Shown here piece by piece: positions 36,043-45,768 of a DNA stretch of 55,257 bases; positions within the stretch are counted from its first letter, which is position 1; the number at the start of each line of letters is the position of its first letter. Position numbers and translations under genes: made by a program. The stretch spans positions 1 through 55,257 of the forward strand of contig CAZZCU010000016.1 of assembly GCA_964652825.1 (NCBI GenBank), read 5' to 3'. This stretch comes from CAZZCU01 sp964652825 (GTDB taxonomy: Bacteria; Bdellovibrionota_B; Oligoflexia; Oligoflexales; CAZZCU01). The notes beneath the pieces were generated by a model, which was not told the origin of the DNA, searched no databases, and worked only from the letters and a program-made list of their open reading frames with translations.

Positions 36043-38619
36043 GTGATCGCCCGCAATGATAAATCAACAATTGCTTCGCGACGCTCCGGTAACAAGCTGT
36101 TAACCGTCGTCGCCGGCATCTATTTTTTAATCTTCGCACCAACGGCGGCCGCGACAACAACGCCGATTATTCCGTCGACATTCGATCGCGCTAATGCCGC
36201 CATGCTGGAGGCTGCTTTTAAAGACGAGACAATAGTCACAACCACCGGCAAAAAAAAGTTATCAGCGCAAGAACAAGCACGTCTCAACTATCAAAATACC
36301 AGCAAACAATTTCTACGTGGCGGCCAAAGCCGAGCCAACGCGATCACGCATCTGCAAAAGCAACAGAATCTACCTGCTGTCTTACAACGTAAAGTCAAGC
36401 TAATGACTTTGGTTCACGCTGTTGAGACGCAGCCGGATAAAAATCGTCCGCAACATATCGCCGCTCTTCGTCAGCTATTGCCAAGACTGAACGCTGTAGA
36501 GAAAATCGTCGCCAATCATACCTTGCAGCGCGCCTCTGAACGCGTCGCCATTACACAATGGCAAGCCGGAAAATTTCGCGAAGCTGCTGCCACCTACACT
36601 CGTCTGATTAAGCAATTTGAAGCGGAACCGCGCGCAAGTAACTTTGAACGTCGCCTGGTGGATATTCGTAATAGCGAATATCAAAAAACCAGCGACCCCA
36701 AAGCTTATGAACAATTGTTGCTGCGCTTGCGCCAAAAATACACGGACAGCGATGGTGAGAACGCCGCAATGGCTAAATTCGTCGCCACCCGCTATGCGAG
36801 CCTCATCAGCCGCGAAACCCAACTCGCCAAGTCCACGAAAGCCACGACCGTCCAACGCCAACGTGCCATCGCCATGCTCCAGCGTCACATCGAAACACTA
36901 AGCGAAGGTGCGCAACTGCAAAACGCCCAAGAGCAACAAGCCGATATTTACGCGTTGGTGCCCAATCATCGCAAAGCATCAGCGATTTATCTTGATCTCG
37001 CGCTCAACAGCAAGTCAAACCGAACCGGCACCTATTTGCGCAAAGCCATCAACTCCCAAGCGGTTCTAGCCAACTGGCCCGCGACTGCACCCTGGGACGG
37101 TTTTAAAAACGGTAGCCGTAATGATCGTCTGAGCTTATTGGAAACCTACAAGAAACTTAACGAACTGCACACGCAACAAATCAACTGGCCAGTCGCTGCC
37201 CAAGTCGGCTGGCTCGAAATCGCACTTGGCGAGCCACAAGCCGCCTTTGATCTTTGGATGACGAGCTTGAACAAATCCACGCGCGGCACCGACGCCGCCC
37301 TCGCCACCGGCTACATGCTCACTGCTTATCAACGTGCAAAACGCTGGGACGATTTAGAGAGTTTGAGCCGTCTCAGCATTAGCAAAAACATACCAGCGCG
37401 CTTCCAGCGCCAACCGCTGACCTTGAACTCCCTGCTGGCTCTTGCGCTGTTTGAAGGCGGCAAGCAGGCACATGCAAATCAGGAGTTTGCCAAGGCCGCC
37501 GCCAAACTCAAAGAGTTTACCGCTAGTTTCCGCAAAGACGGACGCCGCGCCGAAGCCTTGTACACTCTCGCGCATGCCTACCGCGGCGACGCCAAACATG
37601 TCGAAGCTCTGGATATATTAATGGCCTTGGCCAACGAGTATCCCAGCAGTCCGTACCTACGCAACGGTCTGCTTAATGGCGGTGAATGGGCGATCGCCAT
37701 GGCGGCTGAAGAACAGGCGATTTATTTTTATCAGGCTTTCATCACCCGCTTCGGCACCGATAAACAAGCACCGCAGGTACGCATGACGTTGGCTGATCTT
37801 TATATGGGTCGGGCGTTATACGCGCAGGCCATTACTGTTTATCGTGAACAAATGTCGGCACGAAACGTTGACCGCGAACTTGCCTTGACGGCGGCACTCG
37901 CGATTCTGGATATCGAAAACCGCCACGGCAGTCCGGAACGCGCTAACACCATCGCCGAACGTATTTTGAAAATGCCGGTCGCTGACGCCGACAAGGTATC
38001 GGCTTACGCGGTCAGGGCGCGTTTCCTGGAAAACTCGAAAAACTACAAAGCTCTTGCCACCTTGGAAGCTCAACTCGAAAAAATTGCTGATACCTCCGAA
38101 GGTCTTCAGGATGTCCTCGGCGAAGTCCGTTTTCTGCAAGCGCAGCGCAATGGCAAAACCGCAACAGCAGAATTCTTCAATTTAGGCTTGCGCGATCCAT
38201 TCAAAACCCTCGGCGAAAAACAAGCAATTTTCGCGCGTGCACAACGCGGCTATGAGCAGGTTTGCGCCGCTGGCAAAACCACATTCTGCGCACCGGCCAT
38301 GCATCATCTCGCCCGCATGGCGGAAGACATGCTCGGTAACATCGAGGACCTGAGTATCGCCGAGACATTGGACGAAGCCACGGTCAACCGCTTTAAAGCC
38401 CGCAAACGTGAGCTGGTGAATGCGCTTCTCAAAGTTGCCGAGTCATCCGACGAACGCGCGTTGGCTGCCGCCACCGCCGGTCGCACGTCGCCCGACTGGA
38501 CGACCCAGATTCTTTGGAACAACACGTCCGACTGGACCTTTGATCGTATCGCTGGCGAAACCGGCAATAGCTATATCCAATGGTCGCCCGTTACCACCAA
38601 TGTCTCGGTGGAGGAATAA
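36043..38619 (+). CDS. Large secreted TPR protein of a second TPR pair
   Basis: I choose GTG 36043 over GTG 36025 because AGGAG ends 8 nt before it; 858 residues. The N-terminal segment NKLLTVVAGIYFLIFAPTAAA is a signal peptide. The remainder is an alpha-solenoid of TPR-like hairpins, for example EALYTLAHAYRGDAKHVEAL and APQVRMTLADLYMGRALYAQ. It resembles, in size, export and repeat type, the 1051-residue protein at 3976-7131, and like it is directly followed by a TPR lipoprotein gene. It may be a GltD-like paralogue or a scaffold of another periplasmic complex. The C-terminal 40 residues (SPDWTTQILWNNTSDWTFDR) are Trp-rich. Confidence 0.85.
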   Translation: MIARNDKSTIASRRSGNKLLTVVAGIYFLIFAPTAAATTTPIIPSTFDRANAAMLEAAFKDETIVTTTGKKKLSAQEQARLNYQNTSKQFLRGGQSRANAITHLQKQQNLPAVLQRKVKLMTLVHAVETQPDKNRPQHIAALRQLLPRLNAVEKIVANHTLQRASERVAITQWQAGKFREAAATYTRLIKQFEAEPRASNFERRLVDIRNSEYQKTSDPKAYEQLLLRLRQKYTDSDGENAAMAKFVATRYASLISRETQLAKSTKATTVQRQRAIAMLQRHIETLSEGAQLQNAQEQQADIYALVPNHRKASAIYLDLALNSKSNRTGTYLRKAINSQAVLANWPATAPWDGFKNGSRNDRLSLLETYKKLNELHTQQINWPVAAQVGWLEIALGEPQAAFDLWMTSLNKSTRGTDAALATGYMLTAYQRAKRWDDLESLSRLSISKNIPARFQRQPLTLNSLLALALFEGGKQAHANQEFAKAAAKLKEFTASFRKDGRRAEALYTLAHAYRGDAKHVEALDILMALANEYPSSPYLRNGLLNGGEWAIAMAAEEQAIYFYQAFITRFGTDKQAPQVRMTLADLYMGRALYAQAITVYREQMSARNVDRELALTAALAILDIENRHGSPERANTIAERILKMPVADADKVSAYAVRARFLENSKNYKALATLEAQLEKIADTSEGLQDVLGEVRFLQAQRNGKTATAEFFNLGLRDPFKTLGEKQAIFARAQRGYEQVCAAGKTTFCAPAMHHLARMAEDMLGNIEDLSIAETLDEATVNRFKARKRELVNALLKVAESSDERALAAATAGRTSPDWTTQILWNNTSDWTFDRIAGETGNSYIQWSPVTTNVSVEE

Positions 38620-38621
38620 CC

Positions 38622-39677
38622 ATGCAATTATCCGTCACAACCTGGTCGTTCTCTCTATCACTACTAATAATGCTTAGCGGCTGCGCAACCACAAAAGATT
38701 TTTTTGCTTCGGCGAAAAACGCCTTCGCCCGCTCCGATGACAAACATGGACCGGCCGCCACCAGCGCCGCCGGTGAGGTCGTACAGCAAACCGGTCGCAC
38801 CACCGCCGTTATTTCGCGCCTTAATCGCAAAGCTTGGATTGATATGCGCGAGACTGCCAAAGACGATCGCTCCAGAATGTATGCCGCGCTTGGTGCTGGC
38901 GAAGCAGCAGTCGCGGAAACCGAAGCCAGACAAATCCTGAAAAAGCATCCAAACGATCTTGCCGGTTTCCGGGTTCTCGCGACCAGTCTGGTCTTGCAGC
39001 GCAAATACGAACTAGCCGAGTTTTATGCCAAGCTGATCGATACCCACCATCCCGGCACCGCTATCGCTGCCAATATCCGTGGTATCGCCGTGATGTTGCG
39101 TTCGCAGAACCGCGTCGAGGACTTCGAGACCGCCGTCAAATTCTTTGAACAAGCACTCAGCAATTCCTCTACCGAGATTGCAGCCGGCTTGAATCTCGGC
39201 TATTTGCAGCTGGAATTAGGAAATGCCCAAGCCGCCGCCAGTACTTTGGATATCACACGCATACGCTGCGGCGACTGCAAAGAAGCTCTGATGGGCTCGG
39301 GCATTGCCATGGCGCGCTCGGGCAATCACCGTGGCGCGGAAAACCGCTTCAACCAAGTTCTGGCCAAACATCCCAAAAACGCCGAGGCGATCTACCGCTT
39401 AGCTTTGGTTGCGAAATACGGGTATAATGATAAACAGACCGCCATTAAAAATCTCAAAATTATTTTGACCGACGCTAACGTCAGCGGTGCTGATCGCGTA
39501 CTCAAGCAACGCGCCAGCACCATGCTACGCGGACTGGAAGCCGAAATCGATCGTCCTAGCACAACGAAGATGGCATCCGAATCTGATGATCATAACGCTG
39601 CGCCGCGGTCCGCCGATGATAAGCAGGATGCCGAAGCGATGATGACCGGCATGGAAAACGAGGAACCAGCACCGTGA
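38622..39677 (+). CDS. TPR lipoprotein of the second TPR pair
   Basis: The start is ATG 38622, 2 bp after the preceding stop, with GGAGG about 7 nt upstream; 351 residues. The signal ends in the lipobox MLSGC (Cys about residue 21). TPR units occupy about residues 95-300 (LAGFRVLATSLVLQRKYELA, AAGLNLGYLQLELGNAQAAA, AEAIYRLALVAKYGYNDKQT), followed by a polar acidic tail. A CxxC pair (IRCGDCKEAL) sits inside the array, which is unusual for TPRs. It parallels the GltE-like lipoprotein at 2930-3979. Its stop overlaps the GTG of the protease gene (GTGA), indicating a three-gene operon. Confidence 0.85.
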   Translation: MQLSVTTWSFSLSLLIMLSGCATTKDFFASAKNAFARSDDKHGPAATSAAGEVVQQTGRTTAVISRLNRKAWIDMRETAKDDRSRMYAALGAGEAAVAETEARQILKKHPNDLAGFRVLATSLVLQRKYELAEFYAKLIDTHHPGTAIAANIRGIAVMLRSQNRVEDFETAVKFFEQALSNSSTEIAAGLNLGYLQLELGNAQAAASTLDITRIRCGDCKEALMGSGIAMARSGNHRGAENRFNQVLAKHPKNAEAIYRLALVAKYGYNDKQTAIKNLKIILTDANVSGADRVLKQRASTMLRGLEAEIDRPSTTKMASESDDHNAAPRSADDKQDAEAMMTGMENEEPAP

Positions 39678-40783
39678 TTTGCAGGCACTCATCTTCATCT
39701 TTACGATCATGCTTCCTCGCACTCATCAGCTTAGGAACGATCGCCTGTAAACCGCTGGCCAATATTTCCACTACCGCCTTCATTCTCGGTAATAGTGATG
39801 ATATCCGCAAAATCGAAGATCACGGCGAAGCTGAAGTACCGGAAGCGATCAAAAATGCCGCCGTACTGATTTCGACGGCGCTAACGGGTGGCGGTCGCAA
39901 ACTTTGTTCAGGTACGCTCGTCGCGCCGGCAGACAATGATACAACGCAATCTCCACGTGTACTTACCAATCATCACTGCTTTGCCAACATCGACGAACAC
40001 GGTGACGTCAAAGCCGAACCTTTAGCCGAGGCCTGCGTCAACACCTCGGTGTATTTGGGCTTCATTGCCGGTAATACCAAAAACGCCACCGTTCTCAAAT
40101 GCACCCAGGCTTCGCTGCGATCCGATGTGACCGGTGATCTGGCGGTATTCACCGTGACTGGCACGGTGCCGACACAGTACAAGCCGCTTGGTGTCTGGCC
40201 GGATGCGGACATCGCCGCCGACCGCGACGCAATCGTCGTGCATTTCCCTGACGTCGCGCAAAATTATATTGCTCACGGCACACCGCCCATTCGTCTGCCG
40301 GTGGCCGCCGTCACTGCCGCCAATTGCCAGACCTCGGGTGATTTCCCGCAAAGTGAATGGTATCTGGATTCAACCTTGCCGTTCAGCCTGCAACACACCT
40401 GTGACCTCGAACATGGCTCCAGCGGTTCGGCGCTCATCGATCGTGACACGCTGACCATTCTGGCAGTTAACTGGGGCGGTATAAAAATCAACTACAAGAC
40501 CAACTCACGCATCACCAATGCCGGCACCAAGGCCGATTATGTGGGCGCCTTTCTCAATGGCAGTACCGCCGAGATTCGTCACACCCGCCTGGCAAGCGCC
40601 GATGCTACCGCCGCTAACGGCGACACCGGTGGTAAAACTTCCGCTAAAAAGAATCGTCTGACCGCCGGCTGCGGCACCATCGCCACTGGTAATAACACCA
40701 GCAAATCTGGATTTCCCCAAGCCGCGTTATTATCGATCATCTTCTCGCTACCGCTTTTTTACTCTTACCTGCGACGCCACTAA
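39674..40783 (+). CDS. Trypsin-like serine protease with MYXO-CTERM-like C-terminal tail
   Basis: A 369-residue secreted protease translated from GTG 39674, overlapping the preceding stop. The N-terminal signal ends near LGTIAC. The triad residues are His101 (LTNHHCF), Asp155 (GDLAVFTV) and Ser250 (HGSSGSALI); the usual GDSGG is GSSGS, so the oxyanion region is atypical. The last 39 residues have the tripartite layout of a MYXO-CTERM sorting tail: Cys333 in AGCG, a hydrophobic helix at about 349-364 (LLSIIFSLPLFYSYL) and a terminal Arg-Arg-His. Such tails are thought to be processed by CPBP-family myxosortases to leave a surface lipoprotein. Activity of the protease is likely but not certain. 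Confidence 0.85.
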   Translation: MICRHSSSSLRSCFLALISLGTIACKPLANISTTAFILGNSDDIRKIEDHGEAEVPEAIKNAAVLISTALTGGGRKLCSGTLVAPADNDTTQSPRVLTNHHCFANIDEHGDVKAEPLAEACVNTSVYLGFIAGNTKNATVLKCTQASLRSDVTGDLAVFTVTGTVPTQYKPLGVWPDADIAADRDAIVVHFPDVAQNYIAHGTPPIRLPVAAVTAANCQTSGDFPQSEWYLDSTLPFSLQHTCDLEHGSSGSALIDRDTLTILAVNWGGIKINYKTNSRITNAGTKADYVGAFLNGSTAEIRHTRLASADATAANGDTGGKTSAKKNRLTAGCGTIATGNNTSKSGFPQAALLSIIFSLPLFYSYLRRH

Positions 40784-40871
40784 CTCAAATTTCCCTTGTC
40801 AGTACCCGGCAACGTAGTAGGATCGGCGTTTGTGTCTGATATCCTAGGAGCTTGGCGAGGTATAACAGCGC

Positions 40872-42725
40872 GTGCGTGGTTTTCGCGATATTATCAGCAG
40901 CGGCGACCCTTTATTATTCGACGGTGCCACTGGTACCGAACTTTATAACAAAGGCATCTTCATCAACCGTTGTTTTGAAGACGCTAATCTTAGCAACCCC
41001 AGTCTGGTTTCCGAACTACATCGTGAGTATTTCAAGGCCGGAGCCCAGGTGCTCTCCACTAACAGCTGGGGCGCCAATCGTTTCAAATTGATCGGCCACA
41101 ATCTGCAGGATCGCGTGCACGACATCAATCTCCAGGCGGCACTCCTGGCGCGCGCCATTACCAAGCAAGATGGTTTCGTTGCCGGCGCCGTTGGTCCGTT
41201 AGGGGTGCGCATTGAACCGTGGGGACCAACATCCTTTGCCGAGGCCAAAGCAGCCTTTCGCGAACAAATCCACGCACTGGTGGAAGGTGGCGTTGACGTT
41301 ATCAGTCTCGAGACCTTTGCGGATATCACCGAACTACAACAAGCAATTCTTGCCGCCCGCGAAGTTAATGCCAATATTCCGGTCATCGCGCATCTGATGA
41401 TTAATCCAGACGGCAAACTACCAGCAGGGACACCGGTTGAATGGGCGATGAAAAAACTCGACGAATGGCAAGTCGATGTTCTCGGCTTAAATTGTTCGGT
41501 AGGCCCACAACCGATGATGACCGCTATCGAAAAAATTCGCTCGGTCACGCAAAAACCGATCAGCTTTCAGCCGAATGCCGGCCTACCCAAACGCGTCGAA
41601 GGTCGATCGATTTACATGTGTTCACCGGAATACATGGCGGAATTCGCCAAAAACTTTTTGCAAGCCGGCGTGCAATTCATCGGTGGCTGTTGTGGAACGT
41701 CACCTGATCATATCAAAGCCATGGCGAACGCCATGCGTCATCGTACCGCCATGCTCACCAATGAGAAACCCAAGAATCCGCGCGTGGAAGTCGGCAACGA
41801 AACCACGGTCAGCGAGGCTCAACGCCTGCCGTTAGCACAAAAATCCGCATGGTCACGCAAAATCGCTGCCGGCGAACCGGTGTCTTCGGTCGAACTTCTG
41901 CCACCTGCCGGTGTGAGGGCAGGCGATATCATCGCCAAGTCTCGTTCGCTGAAAGAAGCCGGTATCGATGCCATTAATATTCCGGATGGCCCGCGCGCCA
42001 GCGCCCGCATGAGCGCCATTCTCACCGCGGTGATGATCGAGCAACAAGCAGGTATCGAGACGGTTTTGCATTATACCTGTCGCGATCGCAACCTGCTCGG
42101 CATGCAATCGGACATGCTCGGTGCGCACGCGATCGGTTTACGAAATATGTTGTTGGTGACCGGTGATCCACCAAAACTGGGAAGCTATCCGGACGCAACC
42201 GGCGTTTTTGATGTCGATGCCATCGGCCTGACCAATATGGTTCATCGCCTCAATGGCGGTATCGATCTCGGCGGTCGCAGCATTGGCGAACCAACCGCCC
42301 TCTCGATCGGCGTCGGCGTTAATCCGGTGGCGCGCGATCTGGACTTTGAGATGAAACGCTTTTGTTACAAAGTCGAAGCCGGCGCTGAGTGGGCGATCAC
42401 CCAACCGGTGTTTGATGTCACGGCGCTGCTGCGCTTTCTTGATCACATCGATAAGCATAAAATTCGCATACCGATTATCGCCGGCATCTGGCCGTTAATC
42501 AGTTATCGAAACGCACAATTCATGAACAACGAAGTTCCCGGCGTCGTCATACCACCGCAAATCATGGAACGTATGACCAAGCCGACAACACCGGAAGATT
42601 CCAAAAAAGTTGGCGTCGAGATCGCGCGCGAGATGATCACTCAGTTGGGCAACAGTATTCAGGGGATTCAGGTATCAGCGCCGTTTGGCCGCATTGATCT
42701 AGCCTTGGCGGTTGCCGATCTTTAA
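40872..42725 (+). CDS. Bifunctional homocysteine S-methyltransferase / methylenetetrahydrofolate reductase
   Basis: A 617-residue fusion resembling Bacillus YitJ. Residues 1-285 form the homocysteine methyltransferase barrel (DGATGTELYNKGIFINRCFE) with the zinc-binding cysteines in GLNCSVGPQP and IGGCCGTSPDH. Residues about 320-617 form the MTHFR domain: VSSVELLPPAGVRAGDI, DGPRASARMSA, LVTGDPPKLGSYPDATGVFD and EAGAEWAITQPVFD. It makes methyl-THF and presumably feeds methyl groups toward methionine. There is no cobalamin-binding domain. The start is GTG at 40872; a SAM or cobalamin riboswitch was not recognised in the 88 bp upstream. The stop shares TTAA with the convergent chorismate mutase. 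Confidence 0.94.
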   Translation: MRGFRDIISSGDPLLFDGATGTELYNKGIFINRCFEDANLSNPSLVSELHREYFKAGAQVLSTNSWGANRFKLIGHNLQDRVHDINLQAALLARAITKQDGFVAGAVGPLGVRIEPWGPTSFAEAKAAFREQIHALVEGGVDVISLETFADITELQQAILAAREVNANIPVIAHLMINPDGKLPAGTPVEWAMKKLDEWQVDVLGLNCSVGPQPMMTAIEKIRSVTQKPISFQPNAGLPKRVEGRSIYMCSPEYMAEFAKNFLQAGVQFIGGCCGTSPDHIKAMANAMRHRTAMLTNEKPKNPRVEVGNETTVSEAQRLPLAQKSAWSRKIAAGEPVSSVELLPPAGVRAGDIIAKSRSLKEAGIDAINIPDGPRASARMSAILTAVMIEQQAGIETVLHYTCRDRNLLGMQSDMLGAHAIGLRNMLLVTGDPPKLGSYPDATGVFDVDAIGLTNMVHRLNGGIDLGGRSIGEPTALSIGVGVNPVARDLDFEMKRFCYKVEAGAEWAITQPVFDVTALLRFLDHIDKHKIRIPIIAGIWPLISYRNAQFMNNEVPGVVIPPQIMERMTKPTTPEDSKKVGVEIAREMITQLGNSIQGIQVSAPFGRIDLALAVADL

Positions 42726-42991
42726 CCACGTTGAATTTTCCGAGCGTACTTCATCAACAATTTCATCAACTCATCGGCGGTGTCTTCACGCAATCCAAGT
42801 TTGCGGGCATAGTCGCGGCTGGAAGCCAACGCGGATTGCTCGACCGCACGGATAACAACAGGTAGTTTCCGCTTGGCTTTAATTCTACCGATTTTACTGG
42901 CGACTTGTTGTCGTCGCGCCACCAGCTCCAACAATCGGGCATCGATGCGTCGCATCTGTCCGCGCAAATGCTCCAGGTCATGTCCCGTCAT
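42722..42991 (-). CDS. Monofunctional AroQ-type chorismate mutase
   Basis: An 89-residue cytoplasmic protein with the all-helical AroQ pattern: LRGQMRRIDARLLELVARRQ, VASKIGRIKAKRKLPVVIRA and a C-terminal helix. It should convert chorismate to prephenate for phenylalanine and tyrosine synthesis. The conserved Arg, Lys and Glu/Gln positions along helix 1 (RxxID, ELxxxR) and helix 2 (K...K) are present. The ATG at 42991 overlaps the stop of the U32 gene (ATGA), so it is coupled to it although the functions are unrelated. No signal peptide is seen, so it is not the secreted type. Confidence 0.85.
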   Translation of the reverse strand: MTGHDLEHLRGQMRRIDARLLELVARRQQVASKIGRIKAKRKLPVVIRAVEQSALASSRDYARKLGLREDTADELMKLLMKYARKIQRG

Positions 42992-45675
42992 AACAACGTC
43001 CTTTCGTAGTTCGCCGGATGCGTTGCCGGCACAGGCGTTCCGGTGAGACAAGCTGTGATGATATCGTTGAGTTGAGCACCGGTATAGACGCGGGTCAGAA
43101 AATCCACGCGGAACTTGCGTACACCAAACTCGACAAACTCGCGCTGATGTTGCGACCAGGAAAACGCCTGCTCGCCATACACGATCGATTTACAACTCTC
43201 ATGCGCGACATGAAAACGCTCGCCCTGCTGATTTTCGATGACCAGTGAGCGATAACCGCAGACTTTGGCGGTAGGACAGCCGTTGTGCAACGCTGTTAAC
43301 GTACACGCCTCAGCGATAAACAGCGGCGTATCTTTAAACAAGATCACTTGTGGCTCGCAGTCCGCCGGCCACGCCCGCAGATGATCGTGCAAATTCTCGC
43401 GATCATCTTCAATCGAGGTCGTGATCGTTCGCAGACCCTGATCGCGCCAGAAGCCACTTGCCTCGCGATTCAGACTATAGAGAGTAAAATCACTACTTAA
43501 ATCCACCTCGGGACCGCGCAAACCCCACTCGGATAACAACTGCAGACCACCGATATTGCCAATCTCAAAACGCCGCACACCCAACGCGTATGCTTCCGTG
43601 AACCAGACTTTCAGCAACGGCGCATCCCATGCACGTAACACCGTCGGCAATGCTAGGCGTAAGTGTATCTTCGCCGTCCGCGTTTGCTCGACCAAGTCAC
43701 GCAACCATTGATTCAGCCTGTGTTCGTCACTGCTGAAGAACGCCCGTTTGGGTTCAAACACCAACTCGTTAATCTCAGGATGTTGTTCGCACGCCGTGAT
43801 CAACGTCGGCAGATAATCGAGACGATCAAATTTTATTGCATACTGAACCGATGATTTATCCGGTCGTCCGGTACCAAGCGCTATCCCCTCACCCAGTACG
43901 TTTCGCCGGATCGCCGCCACATCCGCAACACGCTGCTGGTGATAAAGCTGCGGTAGTACTGCCGCGAATTCGCGCTTGATCTCTTTGAGTAACGATTTGG
44001 GCACAAACCAGCTCGCGAACTGTTCCGCGTCCTGCCGCAACGATAAATCAGCGATAAAACCAACATCACCAAAGACCGCAAACAACGCGCGCAAATCTTG
44101 CTGCAATAATGATGGCTTCTCCGCCAGCAAGCGCGGCAGGCGATACTGACGACGAATAAATTCCTTGCCGTTCCGCCGCGCTCCGCGCAGCTCGACGATC
44201 AACTCCGACGCATCATCATCGGCACGGATATCGATGGCCAACTTAAACGCCATCAGATCTTTCAGATTAAAAGCCGCTGGCGGCGTACTGATTTTCTCCA
44301 CACGTTGCTTGAGATCATTCGAGCGGACTTTGAAGACAGCATCACCGATTGCTATGCCGTTCGTGTCCGCAGCCTCGACCGCCACATCGATATCCACCAC
44401 AGTGCCGGCCGGGACCGTCGTCACGGATTTACCGTGCAGCGACATGAACCGCAGCGAAAACTGCAAATCCTCGTTGGCGAAACGTCGGCTAATTTGTTCT
44501 AGTTGCGTCGTATCAAGTGTCTCGCCGTGTTGTGGACGCGCATGATACATTTTTTGGTGCGGCGTGATTCTCAATCCATCAAATTTGGTCAGCGGCGCTG
44601 CGGTCCGCAACGTAATCATGGAACCATTCACAGCCTGCACGGTCCCAACCAACAAGCCCAGATGCGATGGATTATCGAGATCGATAACATTTTCATGATA
44701 ACGACTCTTCAGAAAAAAACTCGTCGGCCGTCTTTGGAAGGTCACCGCCAAATCCGCTTGTATAGTCGCCAAATCATCATTGCTGAAATTAGCCTGCACC
44801 AGTGCCCGCGCCGCCGGCCGCAACGTATCAGTCTGCATCAACTCGTTGAGTCTGGCACGATAAGCGCGTACCACTGTCGAGACATACTGCGCGTCTTTCT
44901 TGCGACCTTCAATTTTGAGGCAATCAATACCAGCTCCAACAAATTTATCGAGATAAGCCAACGTATCAAGATCACGCATGGAAAATAAAAAACCATGTCC
45001 TGGTTCGCTGACGATTTTATACGGCTGCCGGCAGGTGTAAGCGCACTCGCCGCGATTTCCGCTGCGCGCGTCTTCGGCGCCACTAAAAAAACACAAGCCG
45101 CTGTAGCTGTAGCAAAGACTGCCATGACAAAAAGCTTCGAGCTCCAGATGTTCAAGTGCCGGATGCGCGCGCATCTGCCGCAACTCCTGCGCCGTCAATT
45201 CGCGCGCCAGAACCACGCGTTTGAAACCGTACGCCTGCGCCTGCTCAGCGCCCCAGACATTGTGCACAGCCATCTGGGTCGACGCATGCAAACGCAAAGA
45301 CGGAAAATATTTTCGCACTAGTCGCGCAACCGCCAGGTCCTGGACAATGATGGCATGCACACCAAGCTCTTCGAGCTCGGCGAGTGTTTCGATAGCGTGC
45401 GCAAGCTCGCCGTCTTTCAGCAGGATATTAAACGTCACCAGCACTTTCATGTCGAAGGCATGTGCTAACGGTAGCAGTTCCCGCAGATCAGCCAGCGAAA
45501 AATTATCGGCGCGCGCCCGCGCATTAAACGACGGCAACCCCAGATAAACCGCGTCGGCGCCGCTCTGTAATGCCGCCAGGAACTGGGCCCGGCCACCAGC
45601 CGGCGCCAGAATCTCGGGCACACGCCGCTTGGATAATGGCGTCGCCGCAACGTTTTGGGAATTAATCGCTGACAC
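42988..45675 (-). CDS. Double-length U32 peptidase-family protein (RlhA-like)
   Basis: An 895-residue protein. The first half matches the U32/collagenase-like family: EILAPAGGRAQFLAALQSGA and SGADAVYLGLPSFNARARA. The signature cysteine region ELEAFCHGSLCYSYSGLCFF and NRGECAYTCRQPYK should ligate an iron-sulfur cluster. Its closest well-known relative is RlhA (YdcP), which makes 5-hydroxycytidine in 23S rRNA; that enzyme is about 650 residues. Here a C-terminal part (about 600-895) adds a second U32-like segment with Cys residues in TALHNGCPTAKVCGYRSLVI. The start is GTG 45675. Exact substrate is uncertain; RNA hydroxylation is more likely than proteolysis. Confidence 0.85.
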   Translation of the reverse strand: MSAINSQNVAATPLSKRRVPEILAPAGGRAQFLAALQSGADAVYLGLPSFNARARADNFSLADLRELLPLAHAFDMKVLVTFNILLKDGELAHAIETLAELEELGVHAIIVQDLAVARLVRKYFPSLRLHASTQMAVHNVWGAEQAQAYGFKRVVLARELTAQELRQMRAHPALEHLELEAFCHGSLCYSYSGLCFFSGAEDARSGNRGECAYTCRQPYKIVSEPGHGFLFSMRDLDTLAYLDKFVGAGIDCLKIEGRKKDAQYVSTVVRAYRARLNELMQTDTLRPAARALVQANFSNDDLATIQADLAVTFQRRPTSFFLKSRYHENVIDLDNPSHLGLLVGTVQAVNGSMITLRTAAPLTKFDGLRITPHQKMYHARPQHGETLDTTQLEQISRRFANEDLQFSLRFMSLHGKSVTTVPAGTVVDIDVAVEAADTNGIAIGDAVFKVRSNDLKQRVEKISTPPAAFNLKDLMAFKLAIDIRADDDASELIVELRGARRNGKEFIRRQYRLPRLLAEKPSLLQQDLRALFAVFGDVGFIADLSLRQDAEQFASWFVPKSLLKEIKREFAAVLPQLYHQQRVADVAAIRRNVLGEGIALGTGRPDKSSVQYAIKFDRLDYLPTLITACEQHPEINELVFEPKRAFFSSDEHRLNQWLRDLVEQTRTAKIHLRLALPTVLRAWDAPLLKVWFTEAYALGVRRFEIGNIGGLQLLSEWGLRGPEVDLSSDFTLYSLNREASGFWRDQGLRTITTSIEDDRENLHDHLRAWPADCEPQVILFKDTPLFIAEACTLTALHNGCPTAKVCGYRSLVIENQQGERFHVAHESCKSIVYGEQAFSWSQHQREFVEFGVRKFRVDFLTRVYTGAQLNDIITACLTGTPVPATHPANYERTLL

Positions 45676-45768
45676 AAATAACCTAAATTTTTTAGTTATT
45701 ACAGTATATTACAGAAAAACAACGGGAGCCGCGGGAGCGCGCGGAATATAGCTTTTCGCAAATGGCTT

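Noticed and set aside
40784..40871. SAM or cobalamin riboswitch before the methyltransferase/MTHFR gene
   Set aside because: Only 88 bp are available and no conserved box or terminator/antiterminator pair was recognised.
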